A stretch of DNA of 64,000 nucleotides from Aphelocoma coerulescens. Lineage: Eukaryota; Chordata; Aves; Passeriformes; Corvidae. The stretch covers positions 2,859,501 to 2,923,500 of the forward strand of contig NC_091018.1 in the NCBI RefSeq assembly GCF_041296385.1, read 5' to 3'. Below, one piece after another: positions 50,126-62,800 of the stretch. The translations under genes were made by a program, and so were the position numbers. Numbering within the stretch: position 1 is the first letter of the stretch; the number at the start of each line of letters is the position of its first letter. The notes below the pieces were generated by a model, which made no database searches, was not told where the DNA came from, and saw nothing but the letters and a program-made list of their open reading frames with translations.

Positions 50126-52609
50126 TCTGGTGTGTATGGGGCCTGGGGTCTTGAAGCCTCCTTGACAGCTGCATTCAGAAACACTGTAAGGGTCCGAGCT
50201 GCTGGATGAACACTTGGAAAGTGAGTCACAGCCCACCACAAAGGTGTTATCTAGAGGCAATTCCTGAATGACATGGTGCTTCTTGGGGGGTACAGGAGTC
50301 TCAGGTTTAATTTGAAAGGTAGGCTGTGGAGAAGCAGACTTGTAGTGCTTTGCTAAGTCTGGGCTATCAGGTTTAAATGTGGTTGGTGTGGTGGCCCAGT
50401 TATACTTTCCCATAGTCTGTTCTTCTAGCTCTACGGGAATGTCTAAAGTGCCATTTATGTGCTCGTGGCCAGGATCATCAGGCTTAGATTCTTCAATAGT
50501 CACAAAGTTGAGGAGGAGACTTTTTGGAGAGCGCTTCTTCTTCTTCTTCTTTTTCTTGATCTGCCTATTCTCTTGGTTGGGGGAAACCCATTCACCACTC
50601 TGCTTATTTTTTTGGACAACCTTGTGCCTGGGCGTCTGGCGGCACCGGACTAAAGCGGTAACAAAAATTACCAGAATAACTGTCATGGTGCCTGCAATAA
50701 TGGCAATGATGATCTTGACATAATCATTGGTCTGTGGGGTTATCTCACCATCCCCAATGTTCTGGCCAACTGGAGTTTCCATGTTCCTACGCACCAACTC
50801 TTGCACATAGGAGCTGTTGGTGACTGTCTCGTTCACAAACAAGTGCACAAGAGCTATCGTGTAAAGAGACTCCGGCTGTCCCAGGTCATTCACTTTGATC
50901 ACCAGTCTGTGCAAGCCATGATCTGATGTAATTACCTTCTCTTTCAAAGTAATATTGCCTGTTAATTGGTCAATGGTAAACAAGCCCCTGGAGTTCCCAC
51001 CTATGATGCTATAGCGGAGCTCTGCGTTCATTCCCGTGTCATTATCAACTGCAAAGACTTTAGTAACTACAGAACCTGGGCTGGCTGACGTTGGGACCAA
51101 CTCATAGGAATAATTAGATGAGGGAATAACAAAAACAGGCCTGTTATCATTTACATCAACAACATTGATGGTCACTTTGGCAGTTGAGGAACGCTGCAGT
51201 CTTCCTCCATCCACTGCTTTCACCTGGAAAGTGTATGACCCCTGCTGCTCCCTATCAAAGGTTATATTAGGTCTTATTACACCAGTAAGTGGATCTATAA
51301 TGAAATTATCTCTACCATTTAAGATAGAGAGAGTGACCGCAGCGTTGTCTCCCGCATCAGCATCCGTAACTGTGATAAGCCCCACTGTGCCATACATGGG
51401 CAGGTTTTCTGGCACATAGAAATTATATTCATTATGTGTGAAAGCAGGGCTGTTATCATTCTGGTCCAGCACCGACACCGTCACGGTAGCATTGGTCTGC
51501 AAAGGTGGCATCCCATTATCCTTAGCCAGCACAGTGAAAGAGTACCTGTCTTGCTTTTCTCTGTCCAGCTTTCTCACTGCTGTCAGGATGCCTGTACGGC
51601 GGTCCAGGTTGAATATTGGGGGCGCATCAGAACCCAGGATGTAGCTGATCTCAGCATTCCGCCCGCTGTCGGCATCCGTAGCACTGATCTTGGTTAGCTG
51701 AGTACCAGGAGCGTTGTTTTCAGGGATGGAAAGACCGATGATAGGCTGTGTGAAAACTGGGGCATTGTCATTTTCATCTTTAATTTTGATCAGGAGCATT
51801 GCAGACTGGTTTAAGGGAGGCTTCCCCGAATCCGAAGCCACAATTTTGATGGCATATTCCCGTGTCGCTTCATAGTCTAGAAACGTGGCTGTCTCCAGGA
51901 GAAACTGATTATCAAACACTGGTTTTAGCCTGAAAGGGACATCGTGGTCTGTAAAACAGGTAACTTTCCCATTCTGATCAGCGTCCTTGTCCATCACTGT
52001 TATCAACGCAATTTTTGTATTAAGGGGAGCCTTCTCAGACAAAAGCACTGTCCCATTCACCGGATTGATGATGTACCTCGTGTCTATAGATGGGACATTG
52101 TCATTAATATCTGTGACATTAACAGTCACTGTTGCTCTTGATGGCGTTGAGCTGCCATCGCTTGCCAAAACAGTTAATTTGTGCACAGGAGATTCCTCCC
52201 TGTCCAGTGGTTCCCTGATGGTGATGAGGCCAGTGGTGTTATCGATGGCAAAGAGCCTTTTGGCCAGGCTGGAGATCTGATTGCTGAAATAGAAGTGGAT
52301 CTGCGCATTTGAGCCCAGGTCTGCGTCGGTGGCGTGGAGCTGGGAGACAGAGGTGCCCACTGGGGCGTTTTCTGGCACGCTGACCTCGACGTCGTTCTCT
52401 TTGAACACCGGGCGGTTGTCGTTGACATCGGTCACTGTGACCTGCAGGATGGCAGTGCTGGACCTCGGGGGGCTCCCACCATCCTCAACTTTGATTTTCA
52501 TCACATAGGTGTCCTTCTGCTCCCTATCCAGGATCTGCTGGACAATCAGTTGAGGCCACTTATCTCCCTCAGGTGTCTCAGTTATGTCAAGACCAAATAC
52601 GTTTTGACC
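50123..52609 (-). CDS. PCDH11X: Protocadherin-11 main exon (end of EC2 to CM2), partial CDS
   Basis: This exon encodes 829 residues of a delta-1 protocadherin, a calcium-dependent homophilic adhesion protein of the neuronal plasma membrane. In exon numbering, EC2 ends near residue 69; EC3 is about 70-175, EC4 176-286, EC5 287-390, EC6 391-493 and EC7 494-600. Repeats end in DxNDN linkers and most carry DRE and DxD calcium motifs; EC4 has DYE and EC7 lacks the DRE, as is usual in the family. NxS/T sequons include residues 124, 164, 185, 267, 373, 448, 499, 552, 593 and 598. A helix at about 633-654 is followed by RCRQ, eight lysines (685-692), CM1 ([15 protein letters not shown], 749-763) and CM2 ([13 protein letters not shown], from 778). 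An in-frame TAG directly precedes the first codon and overlaps the acceptor, so this is an internal exon with no start codon of its own; the GTG at 52504 is not a start. Similarity from memory is best to PCDH11X and next to PCDH9. The RRVTF (CM3) motif is absent and should be on a downstream exon. Confidence 0.87.
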
Positions 52610-52640
52610 CTACAAGACACAGAAAGAACACACTTTAGCT
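52610..52640 (-). other. Splice acceptor of the protocadherin main exon
   Basis: On the minus strand a long pyrimidine tract (TTCTTTCTGTGTCTTGTAG) runs up to the first exon codon GGT. The junction is in phase 0. The protein sequence continues as EC2 of the family (GQNVFGLD, then the PQLIVQ strand), so the preceding exon should end inside EC2. No matching upstream exon is visible up to base 64000, so this intron is longer than 11 kb. Confidence 0.85.
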
Positions 52641-53760
52641 TGACAGTGTATTTAAACAGAAAAGCACCACATTATTTTTCTGAAACTGTCATGGAATATA
52701 TATTTATACATATACTCTATACAGGAATATGCATTTTTATATTTATCTTTTTTTTTCAACATCTGATTTTCCTTTAAGCTCCAGAAACTTAAGAGCAAAC
52801 ACAGCAATAAACAGATACTCTAGAAAAAGAAGAAATGTGGGAGTGATAGTGATTTTTTTCATCCAGATTCTCTATTTCTAAAGAAAAGTTATTAAATTCC
52901 TGGACAGATGTGATTCAGATTTTCTATTGTATGAGTGAGTGTGGAAATGAGGAATGAAGCCAAAGTTCAGTCACTGGAGGACCTATACCAATATTCAAAT
53001 TCAAGGAAACCAACAAAGAAAAAGGGATTATTTCTGTTTGTGGAGCAACTTTGGACATGATCTGAAACCATTAGAATAAAAAAACCCCAACACCATCACT
53101 GAAAAAGTGCTTATTACATAATTCAGGTGTCAGATGATACAGGCAAAACTAAATCATAAGAGTTCATCAGAAATATATTTAAAAACTAATTAAAAATATT
53201 CCTGCATTCATCACTGTATGTTTTATATTTGTAGTGAAAGTACAATCCCAGTGAAAAAAGATCTATTTTCATTCCAAAAAAATCACAGAACTGCGAGATC
53301 AATTCGAAAATGATCAATATTTTTCATGGGATTTGTTGAACATCTCTGGAACAGTACCAAAATGCTCCATATATTGCACAAACACAGCTTTTTAAAAAAC
53401 ACTAGTGCTGACAAATCTGCTAAAATAAATACTGGAATCTAGAACTACATTCCCTCTCTCTTCTGCTGTCTCTTCAGACAAACAGGAATTAAGAATATTG
53501 TAATTACCCTCTTTTCTCTTATCTCACCACTTAGAGGAATGATGTAAAGACAGTTTTCCAGCCACATCTTCCATAAGGGCAGGGCTAGAAGGCAGATGGC
53601 TGATGCTGAATGCATGGGATGACCAGAAAAGAGAAGGCAAAAATAAAACTGTGGACTAATTAGGACTTTCTTTTTATGTGTCATATTTGTAATAATGAAC
53701 AACTGTTCCTTCTCTGCTTACTCTGCTCATCTTTCACCCTCACTCAGGTAACTGCCACGG
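52641..53760 (-). other. Intron 5' of the protocadherin main exon, proximal part
   Basis: AT-rich intronic sequence upstream of the acceptor. No other exon or repeat is recognised before the CR1 fragment. Confidence 0.65.
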
Positions 53761-53855
53761 AATCACAGAATGGTTTGGGCTGGAGGGGACCTTAAAGATC
53801 CTCTCATTCCAAGCCCTTGCCACAGGCAGGGACACCTTCCACTGGACTGGGTTCA
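53761..53855 (-). mobile_element. CR1 retroposon fragment, inverted
   Basis: The reverse complement of the CR1 3' end is clear: AATCACAGAATGGTTTGGGC, GGGACCTTAAAGATC, then GCCACAGGCAGGGACACCTT and CCACTGGACTGGG. Similarity fades after about 53855. It is a 5'-truncated copy of about 95 bases within the upstream protocadherin intron. Confidence 0.88.
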
Positions 53856-56800
53856 GCTGTGTTCTAAACTGGTCTGAGACACTCCAGAAGAAAGCAAAAG
53901 GAAATGTTCCCAGTGTTCAAGGTTCCTCATTTCTCATTAGTTGCAAAAGATTTGTACTCCCTGTATCATGCTACCCATCATTAACTGACTGCATTTATAG
54001 CTTCTATACACTCCTGGGTGAGGCTGGACTCTTTCATTGATTTGTTTCCTCAAAGCCAGATTTTGACCCTACATAAGCAATCTTTTATTTCATGGGACAG
54101 AACTATTCATCCACATATCCAAAATTACTGTGCCTCTTGCACAGCACTTGTGACAACATTAAGTTGCAACTGGGGACAGTACAAAGTAAACTGGAACACA
54201 TTTTGAAGTAATAGAACAAATACAGATTTGGCTTCTTTAGCAGAAGGCATGAAAATGTAAGACCTGCAAATTGTTTCTAAATCAAGATATATATTTTGAA
54301 CCAATTAGGGTAAATTTTAGAATGGTAATTCTATGTTGATAGGAAGCAGAGCAAGAGTTTCCTCTTCGTATTCAATCTGGCTAGCAGTTATTTGCAATAA
54401 ATTTCATAATTACTAGGAAATTATAAATTATATATTCTATGCTTTAACATAGATTCCAGAGGAAAGAAAGTAACAGAAGCCAGAGTAAAAGCAACCTGTC
54501 AGCTCTCTTTACTTCTCTATTTGCACACAAGTTGACAGATGGGCACTGATTATTCTGTCATTAGATCCCACAACTACAACAAGAACTTCACACAGACTTT
54601 GAATTCACGTGGCTGTACATGTGTGTGCCCATCTCTGCTTTTCTTATCAAGTATGGGAGAGGGGTTTTTCATCACAGCATATGAGTTTGGTATAAAATAT
54701 GGTGCTTTAGCTCCCCATCACCAGCAGTGAGTGACTAGAGGACAGCAAAGAATGCAAAGATCACTTCCAAGTTCATTATTAATGCTTGAATAATTTTCTG
54801 TGGAAAGAAATATTATCCATGTCTATTTCTTCTTATTCATTACAGGTTTAGACATCTTTTTAAACCAGAGAAAAACCATTACAGAGAAGTAGAAGTCTCT
54901 TAGTTCTAGCAACACTATTTCACGTTGTTTAAGAGATAAGGTTAGGTGTGACATGCTGCAAATTAACAAACACATTTTCTAAGAACAGACAGTTCTCACA
55001 TTCTAAACACTCAAAAAAAAAAGATGAAACATGCAAGAAATATATTTTTAAGATTATAAATATCTAATTCTCTCCATTATGAGCAAAGACATTGAGAGCT
55101 AAAATGAGAAATATGACGAAAAACCTTCAGGATTAATTTATTGATGTTGAAGTAAATGGCTTTACCATCATTAGGACTGTGAAGATAAAATTTCCATTAG
55201 GGTCTAGATTTCTATTTGGACTGAACTGTGCCTCAGTCACCACATTATCCCAGTGTCCTGAAGGATTTGTGCACACTGGGGAGGGCACAAATCCATAGGA
55301 AAAGCATAACAGATAATTAACAGTTCCAGAGTACCTTTGGCCATTAAAATGGCTGGTATAAATAATTTGCTGCATCAATATCTCTACCCCAGAAGAATGG
55401 GGGTGAGAAATAGGAGCGATTGACTTTTTAAATTTAAAAATACCGTTTAAACACTAACTATAGGCGGCAAACCAAGGTTATGCCTATCTCAGAGCCTGGA
55501 TTAGCTCTGAAGATGTTCTGACCCTGCTAACCAGATCCTTTATCAGGGCAGTAAGAAGCTCTGTTACCTTATTCAATTTTCATAACACCCTTTTCCATGG
55601 ATTTATGCACACAGTCTCTCAAATAATGAAACTTTCATGTTGAACACTCCCTACTGTATATTTACCTGGTCATTTGTAATGGATCCAAATGTCCTTTTCG
55701 GAGCTGTTTTGGGCTGTCATGTGAATAAAAAATTAGAGAGTATTTTAAAAATTGCAGCATTTAGGTGGTTTCATAAATACATAATCAATGACACACGGAC
55801 ACGTAGTGTGATATTCTAGAGCAGCTTCTAATTGTTACAGACTGGGCTGGATGTGACAAAGTGCACCAGAAGTCTACACACAGATATGGCAGTATCAGAG
55901 CATTGCATCCCAGGATCCTGTTAGATCTGTGGGGTACTGACTGCCTGGACATTGTTGGGAAGAATGGGAAAACAGACCAGCTTCTGGTTAATGCTGGTAA
56001 CAGACACGCTCCAATGTGTTCAAAACGTCCTGTGGACTTACACTTGCAGACCAGTAAGTTGGCAGAAGGCAGGAATTTCTCAAAGAAGTGGGGAAGGGAA
56101 AGAATATTGTGCTAAATAACGATACAAACCCAACTGCTTGTGATACAAAGTACTCACATTAAGAGAGGCTACCAGTGATCATTCCTTAAAACATAAAAAT
56201 TATGTAATTGTGCGTAACAAGTATCCATTGTTAGCTGACAAAGGGGAGATCAACACTGTCCTCAATCTTCATTCAAAAGAAGATTGTGAACCTCCAGAGA
56301 AAGCCACAGGAGCAAAGACAGCTCATTGTTTTGTGTCTACAGCTTCACCCTACACTTATTATCCATACTCCGTGCACTGTAAATGACAAACACATCAAGT
56401 GATGTCTTTGGCGCAACTGAATTCTAAACAGAAGTCAAGGGCCAGACTACATACACAGCTCAAACTTTTACTAATATGCTACACTAATTCAGTTCAATGG
56501 CTGTTGCAACGCACTAGAAGTACACATTTATCACGTTAACAATCCTATTAAAAAAAAAAAAAAAAAAGAAGAAAAACAAAAAGATTAAAAGAGTGGCTTC
56601 TCATCAGAAAGTAAATCAGTAATTCATTAAAGTAACCACTTAATTAAAAACCTTTGGTTGGAAAGTAGTTTTGAGTCCAGAGGACCTTAAAATCTTTTCA
56701 GAAAGTCCAGAAAATAATGCAGGTTTGCTAACTGCTGGTTATTTCACATGGAACAACACAGACAATCTTTGCAGGTCTTCTGCAGAACTACAAGATGGGT

Positions 56801-59800
56801 CCCAGACACTTTTTCCTTGCTTGTTTTTGTCAAGACATATAGAACTGCTCTGTAACTGTGCTATCAGCAAAGGAGAGAGTACAGCAGCACAACTTCAGTT
56901 CTTAGTGCAGAAAAACAGACCACAGTTACACGGCGGACAACTTTTTCTATAAAAGCTGAAAACTAAACTTGCATTTTTCTTTCAAAGGTGCTACTTTGGT
57001 TGTGAAATTGTGAATTGCCAAAGCCAAGTTAAAGCCTTAAACACAAAATATTCCCCATGGTGGGCGATAATGGATCTGTGTGTCTATAATGGGTGCATAT
57101 GAATGCACTCAGATCCAAACTGCCCTAAGTGTGCAGCTCTCAGAAAGGCCCCTTGTCTGCTATTACTCACACAGTGTGCAATTTGCTGTCCATACATTCC
57201 AGAAAATTACCATTGGTTGGACAGCTGTCCTGCTTAAAGACTCCACAGTCACTCCTCTCATGACATCCCACAGCTTACAACCCAAAGTTACTGGAAATAA
57301 GTGTCATTAGTACCAGCAGTTACCTTATGAACTGAATGGGAGAACTTCAAAGGAGAAAAATGACATTACAAAGGTAAGAAGTTTTTTATAATGCAGACCT
57401 CAGCAGATGCAGAGTTGCTTACAGATTTGAAACACTCTCTTCGTCAAAGCAATGCAGCCTTTTAATTTGTAGGCCAAAATTCTTAAGACTTTTGTTCAAT
57501 TTATGGTTTTCTGTCAGTGTCAGGCACTGTTTCCATTGGTTTCCTTCGAAGCAAGAAAAAAGTTTAGCAATGTCTACACCATAACTTGCTACTTTTCCTC
57601 CTCCAATTACATAAGAGCTCCTATAAATGGAAAACACTGCCAAAATTTCCTCTCCAGATACACAGCCACACACAAAGCAGCTCTTGTCCCATGAAGCAGG
57701 CAGCAAGCACAGCGCTGTGGGTGGGATCAATAGAACACAAGGACAATAATGAACTATCTTATGCTGGAAAGGAACGTAAAAAGTACAACATGGAATCAAA
57801 ATGAGGACAATCAATACATTTAATACTGATTTTCTGAAAAAGAAAAAAAAATAAAAGGCTAGGAGGTTTATGCTAATTTACAGGAAATTACTTCGTTGGA
57901 AATATAAATTTAATGTTAAATTTAATGTTGCTACAACAAAACTTAAACAGTCCTTAGAACTGCATTGCTGGAGTCTCCTTAAACTTTTTGGAATACTTGG
58001 TCCCTTCTGTAAGGAGTCTTTTTCAATCTTGTCATGTTCTAAACATTGTCAACTTTATTTTCTAAGATAGATAGATATGAGATAGGCATATTTTTTTCTG
58101 ACATGGAACATTTTTTCATCCTACTCAGCTCTTGGCATTCAGTTGTCAGACCATGTTTATTGGACCACGTTCACCTCCATTGAGGAGAAACAATCAGAGA
58201 CAGGGAAAACTATATTTTTAATTTATTTACTTTTTTTTGCTGCCCTTATTTCTTCAGTCTACACTTTAAGCAAGCCTGAAACTCCATACTTTAAAACTGT
58301 TAATATTTTTAACTACAGGCTTTACAAGGGAGAGAACAGGAGGAGCTGGAAATTGGCAACCCACATACACTTCACATTTTCAAGACTGCACCAGATTTCA
58401 TTAATAACTCTCTTTCCATAGCACATCTTTGGCCTTTGAAATGTTGTTTCAAGTTGAATTGTTTGTGGGTTCTTAATTAAATATAATTTATCTTTTCAAA
58501 CACAGATGAAAATTTAAAAAAACAAGCAAACAAAACCAAAACCTAAAGCAAAACAGAAACCTGTATCTTTTCTTTTAATAGAAATTCACTTCATCCACCT
58601 CTACAAATTAGGGTGGGAGTATGGTGAACCCAGACTGCTGCATTAACAGGGCACAAAATTACCAAGAAATGGCTTTCAAAGAACTGGGCCATTACTTGAG
58701 TGGTCTTTCACAATGCACTGTAGACATACAATTATATATTTCAGAAAAATATGCAGCTGCAGCACAAAACTGTAAGGAATTTATGTTCACAATACTCCTG
58801 CTACATAAATAGTTGTACACTAACTAAAGATGGGAAACTGAAGTACAGAGACACTTTTATCAATTGTCCAAAGTTTGTAGCTGGTCTGAAAAAGGCAGCC
58901 ATTTCTGAGTCAACAATCATGTTTAATTTTAAACTTTAGAACCTTGAACTTTAAAAACCAAGCATTATAACGTAACTTTGGGAGCTAGACTTTAGAGTGT
59001 TAAACTTCAAGCAAAGTTCTTTCATTTAGAGACACTTTTACCAAAACAAGGGAGGTCAACAGCTGCAGGTAACAACCAGGGAGGCAACCTCCCCTCTTAA
59101 TCTCCTCCATTATAGTTGTTCAGAAATATTCACAGACATCCTACTGAACAAAAAGCTACATTTTCAACACCCTGAGGATATTCAGATTAAGGTATTAAAC
59201 ATGTTTGAGCTTTGCTCTGAATTCCCATGATAAAGCTCCAGACGTCTGACTTGCCTTTCAGTATGTTTCTGCCTTTGGAGTCTCACTATAGATATATAAT
59301 GAAGGAAAAAAAAAAATTAGGATTTATATCAGGCAACAATACATCCAACAAGTGAATTTTGATATTTGCATTATACAAGGTGACAGTTACATATTTGCTC
59401 TATTTCCTAGCTGAGAACAGGCACAGAACCGAGGACCTGCGAGAAAGAGAAATAAATGAGTACAAGCCTCCAACACAGCACTGTGCCTTTGGAGGGAAGC
59501 ACTAACAATTCTGCACTGCTGCTCAGAACAGCTCCTAAATCACAACCTCATTTTGCCTCAACAGCCAAAGGCAGTGTCTCAGCTCCCAGTGGCACATTTG
59601 GAGCTTGGGGGGAGCGCTGCCGGTGTTGGCGCGGGGTGAACCCGCTGTGCCCGCCCGCTCACGACCTGCTCCATGAGCACATCAGCACTGCCAGGCAGAG
59701 GGGATTCAAACTGACAGCCACTTGTACACCAGAAAACACAAACAGCCCAGACAGTTCTGAAAATTCCTCTGCTCCAAAGCAGGGGCTGTGCAGCATCCCC

Positions 59801-62800
59801 AGCTTGCAGCGATGTCAGTGGAAACTGGCGGTAATGGGTACATGAGGATTCGGTTTGTGGCAATGGGATAACAAAATATAAAACAGACTGAAATCCTTGT
59901 GCTTTGTTGAAAAGGAGCCCAAATATTTGCAGATCAACATTCATTAAATTAAAAATTCATTTCATTAAATTAATCTCATTCCCTCTTACACGTACACGCA
60001 CACAAATTCAAAGTCTATGATATCTTTAAACACATGGCACCTTCATTAAGACAAACCCATATTCTAACCTCTGATGGTGTTGCTTTTCCAACAAGTTGTT
60101 TAGCATGATTGTCTTCTTTGACCTAAGACCGTTCCAAAACTAAAGTTCAGCTGGAAGCAAAATCACAGTATCTTCCCTTCATGCTTACATTTCTAGGAAA
60201 AATTGCTGACAAAACTTTCATCTGAATAGCAGGAGCATCTCTCACATACACGGAACCCCCCTCACTTCCAGAAAACACAAGGCCATTCTTTCATGTGCAG
60301 GCATGGCACTTTAATGTCCATGTGTCACTGCTCTATGAATGTTGATTAAAAAATCCAGTCTTAATGGAGAAAATTCACAACCCATGTGGGCAAAAATATA
60401 ACAGGATGAGAAGAAAAACACTCTAGCAGAAAAGAGTTTACATCCTCCACTCGGAACAGATTTCCCCCAGCTTCCACAAGCAGGCTTTTGGAATTCTAGA
60501 CCTGTCACAAATACTGCAGAAATGACCTGATCATAAGCCTCTCTCAAGGCCTCCACTCTGCAGGGTTTTGTAGAAATCAAAATAAGAAGGAGTGTGTGCG
60601 TGTGACATTTAAATGCCACAGGATCAGTTTTGCTTTTGAAAGAAATAAAGCTATACTTTTTTGAGGAATGAAAACTTATCCTTTTTTTATTACTCTCAGA
60701 GAATAACAGTGAGATTCCCATATTAAACTGTAAAAGTAGGTGACGTATGCAAGTGCAAGATGACACTTCAGTGCACATGGGAAGACAATAAATAATACTG
60801 CAATTTCAGAGTAATAAATGGGAGACAGCAGCTGAGAAGACATACAGAGTGACACTACTAAAAATATTCCAGAGACACCGAATTCTGAAACTCAGTAAAT
60901 AAAAGTCTTTTCACCATACTGATCAAGGAGTGTACGGGATAAACCAAAAATGTATTTTCTGGTGCTGGGTTTCTCAGGAAGAGAAATTCTTCCTCCTCCA
61001 GTTGACTCCTATTTATCTGACTCACTAGAACAAGTGCAAGATAAAAAAGAAGAAACATTTCCTTACTGTAAGGCAGCAACTCGAGTCTGAAAGTCAATTT
61101 GGAAAAGAAATCTCTTGCTACCTGTGTGTATTGAAAGTTCTAGCAAATAAATTGTTCTGAGCTTCCAGTTAATGAGTTATATTCCGAGAAAATGCTTCCC
61201 TGTGAGTTTGGGATCAAAAATCTTAAAAGTGTATTTGATTTATACTTCAATATATAGTTTTACTCAAGAATATATTCCCTTCTAAAAACAAAAATAAAAT
61301 TCCAATTTCACTCTAATTGAACACACTTGAACCACTTCTCGGTCTTAAAATCAGAGACGGAATTGATAGAACTGATTTGCAAGCAAGAAAATAAATTTAA
61401 AATATTGGAATGGCATGTTTACAAGGGAAACACCAAACACCCATCATTCCCCTCCAGCTTTTCTGCTCAATTTCTGTTCACTGTTTATATTCCCTAATAG
61501 CAGTTCAGTCATGAATATACACTAAAAATTATGACTAATGGGCAGGCATTTTTCCTCCAAAAGGAAAAAAAAATGAAAGAAAAACATAAGACCACAGAAC
61601 ACATAAGCCAATATTTAAGCATGAAGAACACCAGCTTGAAAAGGTAAATATAATACCCATCTCCTGTTGCAAAGATCTAGCTTAGTCTCACCAGGTAGCA
61701 TGAATCCTCCAATAAATTGTGAACGGAGACAAACCCTCCCACAGCTCATGGGGGAGAACGTGGAGCAGTTAACGCTAGAGGGAAGTGAGTGATGGGTGTA
61801 CGTCCACAGCAAGGTTAATGCCAGAGTAAATAAAAGAGCTTGGGAGTTATTTAGCAACGTGACTGCCCTCTCACCAACTCTGCTATTCCAGAAAAAGCAA
61901 ATTAAACAAAGGTAGGCGAAGCCATCTCTGCCCAGTAACTCATACAACCCAAGTCAAAGGGAAAAAACCAAGCTTTCCCAGGTCTGGGTCCACGTGAAGT
62001 ACTTTCCTGAGGTGAATTCAATCACTGTCCTAAAACAGATGTTCCCAAACAACAGCTCACATGTTGTTTGTGGTACAATAAAACTCCATAATAGGCACAC
62101 ACAAAAATTGGACCTGAGGCCTCTTCCTCAGTGAAAAATGTGAACAGCTTTGGGGTTTCAGCCAGGAAGGTGTCAGGGTGGCAAACAAGAAGTGAAAACT
62201 TCCCCCGGACTCGTCCCAACTGCTCCACTCTGATCATAACCCCCGGTTAAACACCCAGCACAGTGCCCAGAGCATTCATCCTGCTTTGAGACACTTGCTA
62301 GCAAAGACAGCATCTCTCAGCCACATGCAGGTTGGAACCAGGAAAAGGCCTGGGAGAAAGCAACCTCTGGGGATGGCAACATGCTCTGAATAATTCAATG
62401 TGAAGTTTAGCCTTCATATTCTAAAAACATGATGTAAACAACCAAATCTACCAAACCCAAACCATTAAAATATTTCATCCTGAAACCCAGCAAAATGTAT
62501 TAACTTATGTCCATCATCTGGGAAAATGACCATTAGCATGGAAAATAAAGCACAGCTCAAACAATTTAACTTAAATAGTCTTTAGACAACTTAGACACAA
62601 AGCCTTTGTCTATACCTTGATTTGTCCACTTAATTACTTTCTATTTCTTTATCTTAAGGGGTTTTGCATATTGTTAAGATTCTTGCATATTAAGGTATTA
62701 AGCTATGAACAAAAATTCAGTTTATTATGTTAACGAAGCAGTGAGCTAAAAACAGAGTTGATTCTGAAGTCAAAAATTTAGTTGGGCATGTTACTATTTT

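Noticed and set aside
52502..52504. GTG at the start of the longest uninterrupted frame taken as a translation start
   Set aside because: The frame continues upstream with family-typical EC2 sequence to a splice acceptor; vertebrate genes do not normally start at GTG.
50379..52777. Plus-strand open frames across the protocadherin exon
   Set aside because: They are antisense shadows of a strongly coding exon and contain no recognisable domain.
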